NCBI GenBank assembly: GCA_024741835.1
Contig: JAENRP010000103.1
Span: 1-64,000 of the forward strand
DNA: 64,000 nucleotides
Direction: 5' to 3'
Source of the DNA: Diplocarpon mali
Taxonomy: Eukaryota > Ascomycota > Leotiomycetes > Helotiales > Drepanopezizaceae
A program made the translations under genes and the position numbers. Positions 60,531-64,000 of the stretch are shown piece by piece (position 1 is the stretch's first letter; every line of letters begins with the position of its first letter). The notes below the pieces were generated by a model, which worked only from the letters and a program-made list of their open reading frames with translations, was not told the origin of the DNA and searched no databases.

Positions 60531-62477
60531 GGTGGGTGGCGAGCAGACCGCAGATCTGGAGGAAGAAGCTTTGCCCAGGGTACTTGGCGGGGTAGTGATC
60601 TGCCCGCTGGACAAGAATCAAAAGCTGTGGGGCGTCGAATAATCGCGACAAAGTTGAATTATTGATTGACAGAGAGCTTCCTGACAGGTATATTTGGAGG
60701 TACTCAAATCACGTACGCCCCCCAGGGTAGAGAGGATTAACTTCCAGCCGGCGCCGAGTCCGAGAATTGAAGAGCAGGTAATTCCAGGACGGTTTATATC
60801 ATTATTCGTCGTTGATCTTAGGATCCAGAGTTCCGGACATGCGACAATGTTTGGGCAATGGGCGGACAGATATATATGTGCCGTAGGAACCTGGGGATGT
60901 AGAGAGTACCAAGTAGTTCAGTTTAATTTACGGTGGCACGGAGAAGTCGATGTAGTTTCGTGGATTCCAGGCTATTCTCGCTGGCGATGCGAAGGAGGCG
61001 ATTGGCCCAGGGGTGAGACGATCTCAGATGCGTTTGGTGTGCCGGGGAAACTGACTGACCAAACGAGGCGCGTTTAGCGTTCGTTACATTGCTGCTTGCG
61101 AAAGGCCGTACCGAGATATAGGCACTTACTAATTCACGCGATGTGCGTACAGGACTCGCAAAGAATCAAAACAGTCTTGCTGTCAAGGATTCTCTCGAGA
61201 AGATCATTGTTCCAACAGATCGCCAGAAGTCTCCTGTTGAATCGTTGACTCAAGCCGCAAGCCATCTGGAGTGTTATTTGGATACTAGGGAACCAGAACA
61301 TCTGTTGACACATCTGGCCTCCAACGTTGAAGGCAGCTTCGATGCGTATCCCGGCAAAGATGCTCCGAGTACCAACCTCCTTATTGTATATAGGTACTTA
61401 CATAGGTACCTACTCTGGAACAAACCTTTCTCATCTGAGTGTTCACATCTGGTGCAGAAGTGACACTACGCACGACAAATAGTACCTCCCCGCTTCTAGG
61501 TTTCACTCATTCGGCGAAGGCTAGAAGGTATTCTGGTAGAGCCAGCAATGGTCCGAAGATTTCGGAATTGAGTATTAGATGGCTCCAAATAAGCGACGCC
61601 GTCAGGTATCTTCATGTACGTTCTTTGATCTCTATTGGGCAAGCTCGTCTTGAACTTTCAACTCCAAGCTACGTCAGCAATTACTGTCAAGGCGTCCGAC
61701 CGGGTATTAAATGCGATAGTACTACCGAGCGGAAAGAACTCCGAAGATTCCAACGAACAAGGTGTGAATGGAAGAAACAATACACACAGCATCTCCCAAC
61801 CTAGGCACAGTAGAGCTTTTTCGTATGAGCATCCGACTAGTGAGTCCATGAAGATCTCCCTACTTTCTTCTCGAGCCGAATAGTTCCCTGCTGTTTTAGA
61901 AGTATAGACCGTAAACAGGGGTGCATCAGGTCCCCTCATATATTTCGCAGGTGAAAATGTCGCATTTTGGGCACAACGAGGATGACCAGCGCTCGTTGTT
62001 GGCTTTCCGCTTGCCTGGTAAATGACTGCAATCGCAACGTGTAGAGATAATGTCCAGAGCTACACCACTTGGCTTAAATCTGGATATGGTGCATCCATAT
62101 GTATCGAATCGGGTAAGAGACTTTCAATGAGAACTGTGGTGCTTTGCTTATGGGTCCCGTGGTCTCGAATACATGGTAGGCGCTCCTCAAAATCGAAGCG
62201 TTTTCGAAGATATGCCTGACATGATGAAAAGCTTCAAAGCTTGATCCAGAGCTCTGCAAGACATGATGCGACAATGCCCTGTCAAATGCCATTCGTTTTC
62301 CAGTTTCACACACGCAAAGCCTCAAATCCGTGTGTGTATGTTCAAGAGCTTTGTATTCGTGAGAAAGCTTTTGGCTTCCTCCCGCAAGATCCCACGATGC
62401 AAACATTCCCGCAGCAGATGCCTAAGGAGCTGGCTCACAGCAGCAAATTCATTTTCCGACTCCAGCAATCAAATCCC
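60531..62477. other. 1.9 kb spacer between P450 and RPS28 genes
   Basis: No gene is supported. Open frames of about 100-130 codons occur on both strands (for example 61143-61463 plus and 61658-61939 minus) with no recognisable family or good splice partners. It should include the P450 promoter and the RPS28 3' end. Confidence 0.45.
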
Positions 62478-62854
62478 TTATCTCAATCTTCTGGCCTCAC
62501 GTTCGGACTCGAGCAGGCAGAGAATGTCATCTTCGCGCACTGTAAATTTCACGTAAGCTTGTTGGGTCCACAGCTAAATGACATCCTTCTAGGGGTTATG
62601 TTCAGGACATTGCGAAATGCGAGTCGAGTATTCGTACCTGGGCCCTTAACATTGCGGATGATGCTTCTGGTGGTGTCGTCCATGAACTCAACTCTGACTT
62701 GAGTAACACCTCCTCGGGAACCTAGCAGCCATTAGGACCTCTCCAGCAAACCTGCCAACTGTATGCTCCTCATCACGATCGTGTGAAACGTACCGGTTCG
62801 GCCCAAGACACGGGTGACCTTCACAAGCTTGACGGGAACCTTTGAGGAATCCAT
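62478..62854 (-). CDS. RPS28: 40S ribosomal protein eS28 (RPS28)
   Basis: This small-subunit protein near the mRNA exit site has 68 residues, the normal length. Three tiny exons, 62854-62794 (61 nt), 62721-62638 (84 nt) and 62539-62478 (62 nt), read [36 protein letters not shown] with [12 protein letters not shown], and [20 protein letters not shown]. Introns have GTACGT/GCTAG and GTACGA/TACAG ends. The near-identity to the family makes this secure even though every exon is too short to stand out as an ORF; the plus-strand ORF over it is a shadow. CTAACAG just upstream of the ATG may end a 5'-UTR intron. HIS1 lies divergently, 511 bp away. Confidence 0.96.
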
Positions 62855-63365
62855 ATTTGCAATCTACTTCTGTTAGTCTGGTGACCTAGATCATGCGCTT
62901 TTGGGGGGCCCTCACTATGTGAATGCGCGTGGATTAGGAGTCTGATAGAGGGTTTGAATAGGTCATAAATGTTTCTCGAAATTCAAAGTGCGAGGTTAGC
63001 TGGCAGGGGCTGCTTAGCGAGGTATTTTGAGCTAATACCAAGGCACACTAGCGGGCAATACTAGCGGACTTTTTTCCTGTTCAGCGAGCAATTAATGGGG
63101 GTCGGGGAGGGGCATCTTAAGCTGCAGGAACAACATCTCAGAGTTACACTATTTTGCGACACCGGCGTCCTGCACTCGACCTACCGTGTAGATTTGGACT
63201 CGATTTAAACCTTGAGTAGTGGCGCTTTCTCATCCTCTTTATAAGAGAATAGCTCTGCACAATCCCTGCGTTGAGGGAATAAAAGCTGCAGTGAGAAGAC
63301 AATACCCCGCGATCGGCCTGCTTTGTTCGTGGATAGAAAAGCGCTCTGCCCCAGAACTTCAACAA
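62855..63365. promoter_or_regulatory. Divergent intergenic region, RPS28/HIS1
   Basis: This 511-bp region separates the two divergent start codons and must contain both promoters. It includes the tract ACTAGCGGGC...ACTAGCGG near 63048-63065 and a poly-T run at 63068-63073. No specific factor site is claimed. Confidence 0.6.
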
Positions 63366-64000
63366 TGGATCTCGTAAATCAGTGAGTTAAATTCAAGATG
63401 CCTCTCTCTCTTGGGTTGGAGCTCTACGAAACTTTTTCTAACAATCCCTCAAGTCTAGAGGGCAGACTGCTTTTTGCTGTTCCCAAGAGTGAGTCAACAT
63501 ATTGATTTTGCTGAAAGCAATTGGAACTGACACTGCTGGCCTAGAGGGAAGGCTACTTCAAGCAGCACTCAGTCTACTCGAAGGTGCAGATATTCAGTTC
63601 CGAAGAGAGTCTCGACTTGATATAGCACTCGTCAAGAATCACCCGATTGCCCTCGTATTCCTGCCAGCCGCAGATATTCCCACCTTTGTTGGAGAGGGCA
63701 GAGTCAGTCTCGGCATAACAGGCCGTGACACAGTTGCTGAGCATGAAGTCGGGGTACAACAGTCGAGGAAGGAAAGAGCCGAATCAGGCGATTCTACACC
63801 CGTCGAGGACGATGGTCAATTTGGATGTGAAGAAGTAATGGATCTAGGGTTTGGTTCTTGCAAATTACAAGTCCAAGTACCGGAAAAAGGACAGTATGTC
63901 GAGCCATCTGATTTGATTGGAAAGAACATTGGGACCAGCTTTGTTCATTTGGCCGAGGATTACTTTGCGAGGTTGGAGGCAGAGGCAGCTATTGGAGAAT
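63366..64000 (+). CDS. HIS1: ATP phosphoribosyltransferase HIS1, 5' part
   Basis: This catalyses the first step of histidine synthesis, ATP plus PRPP to phosphoribosyl-ATP, and is feedback-inhibited by histidine in known fungi. Exons 63366-63382 (17 nt), 63454-63488 (35 nt) and 63545 onward join in phase to give MDLVNHLEGRLLFAVPKKGR, the expected start. Further family sequence: GADIQFRRESRLDIALV, ALVFLPAADIPTFVGEG, VSLGITGRDTV. The gene runs off the window at 64000, so the PRPP loop and regulatory C-terminal domain are not seen. The two 5' exons are very short and easily missed; an ORF-only reading would start wrongly inside exon 3. Confidence 0.94.

Noticed and set aside
62241..62702. 153-codon plus-strand ORF
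   Set aside because: It is the shadow of the spliced RPS28 gene on the minus strand and begins with TTG.
58783..63365. Secondary-metabolite cluster around the P450
   Set aside because: Neighbours are RRP46, PTPA, RPS28 and HIS1; no synthase, synthetase, transporter or cluster regulator is present.

Overview
The window reads as nuclear DNA of a filamentous ascomycete (Pezizomycotina). The support is dense genes on both strands, short introns of about 40-200 bp with GTAAGT-like donors and CTAAC/CTGAC branch points, a class IV chitin synthase with an SKT5-type activator, a CPAF-like S41 protease, an S10 carboxypeptidase, and AT-rich blocks holding decayed repeats whose copies differ mainly by C/G to T/A changes, as expected of RIP. 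The exact taxon cannot be read from the sequence. All gene models below are my own splice reconstructions; the spliced lengths of the confident models are multiples of three.

Layout. 0.5-8.4 kb: a two-exon WD40 protein and an eight-exon secreted S41 peptidase, with long GC-rich spacers. 9.3-19.3 kb: a divergent pair, class IV chitin synthase (minus) and its presumed activator SKT5/CHS4 (plus, C-terminal CaaX box), separated by 4.2 kb without a convincing gene. 20.5-35.6 kb: a dense housekeeping block with polo-like kinase (minus), an unrecognised ORF just upstream of it, an OPA3-like protein, an unrecognised conserved-looking protein, a small SBDS-domain protein (RTC3-like), a RhoGEF (minus), the proteasome chaperone Nas2 and the Ran GTPase. 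35.6-40.5 kb: a gene-poor AT-rich block with repeat remnants. 40.5-48.1 kb: a ten-exon S10 carboxypeptidase, a homeodomain protein, a likely last exon of a small cysteine-containing protein (minus), and an unrecognised 480-residue protein. 48.1-52.3 kb: a second AT-rich repeat block that shares two repeat families with the first. 52.3-64 kb: NAD kinase (minus), the exosome subunit RRP46 and the PP2A activator PTPA divergent across 194 bp, a cytochrome P450 (minus), ribosomal protein eS28 in three tiny exons (minus), and the start of HIS1 (plus), cut by the window end.

How the genes relate. The clearest functional link is Chs/SKT5: in yeast the Sel1-repeat protein Chs4 activates the class IV enzyme Chs3. 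RRP46/PTPA and RPS28/HIS1 are divergent pairs that probably share promoters. The other genes look like independent housekeeping or secreted-enzyme genes. I see no secondary-metabolite cluster, CRISPR array, rRNA gene or convincing tRNA gene.
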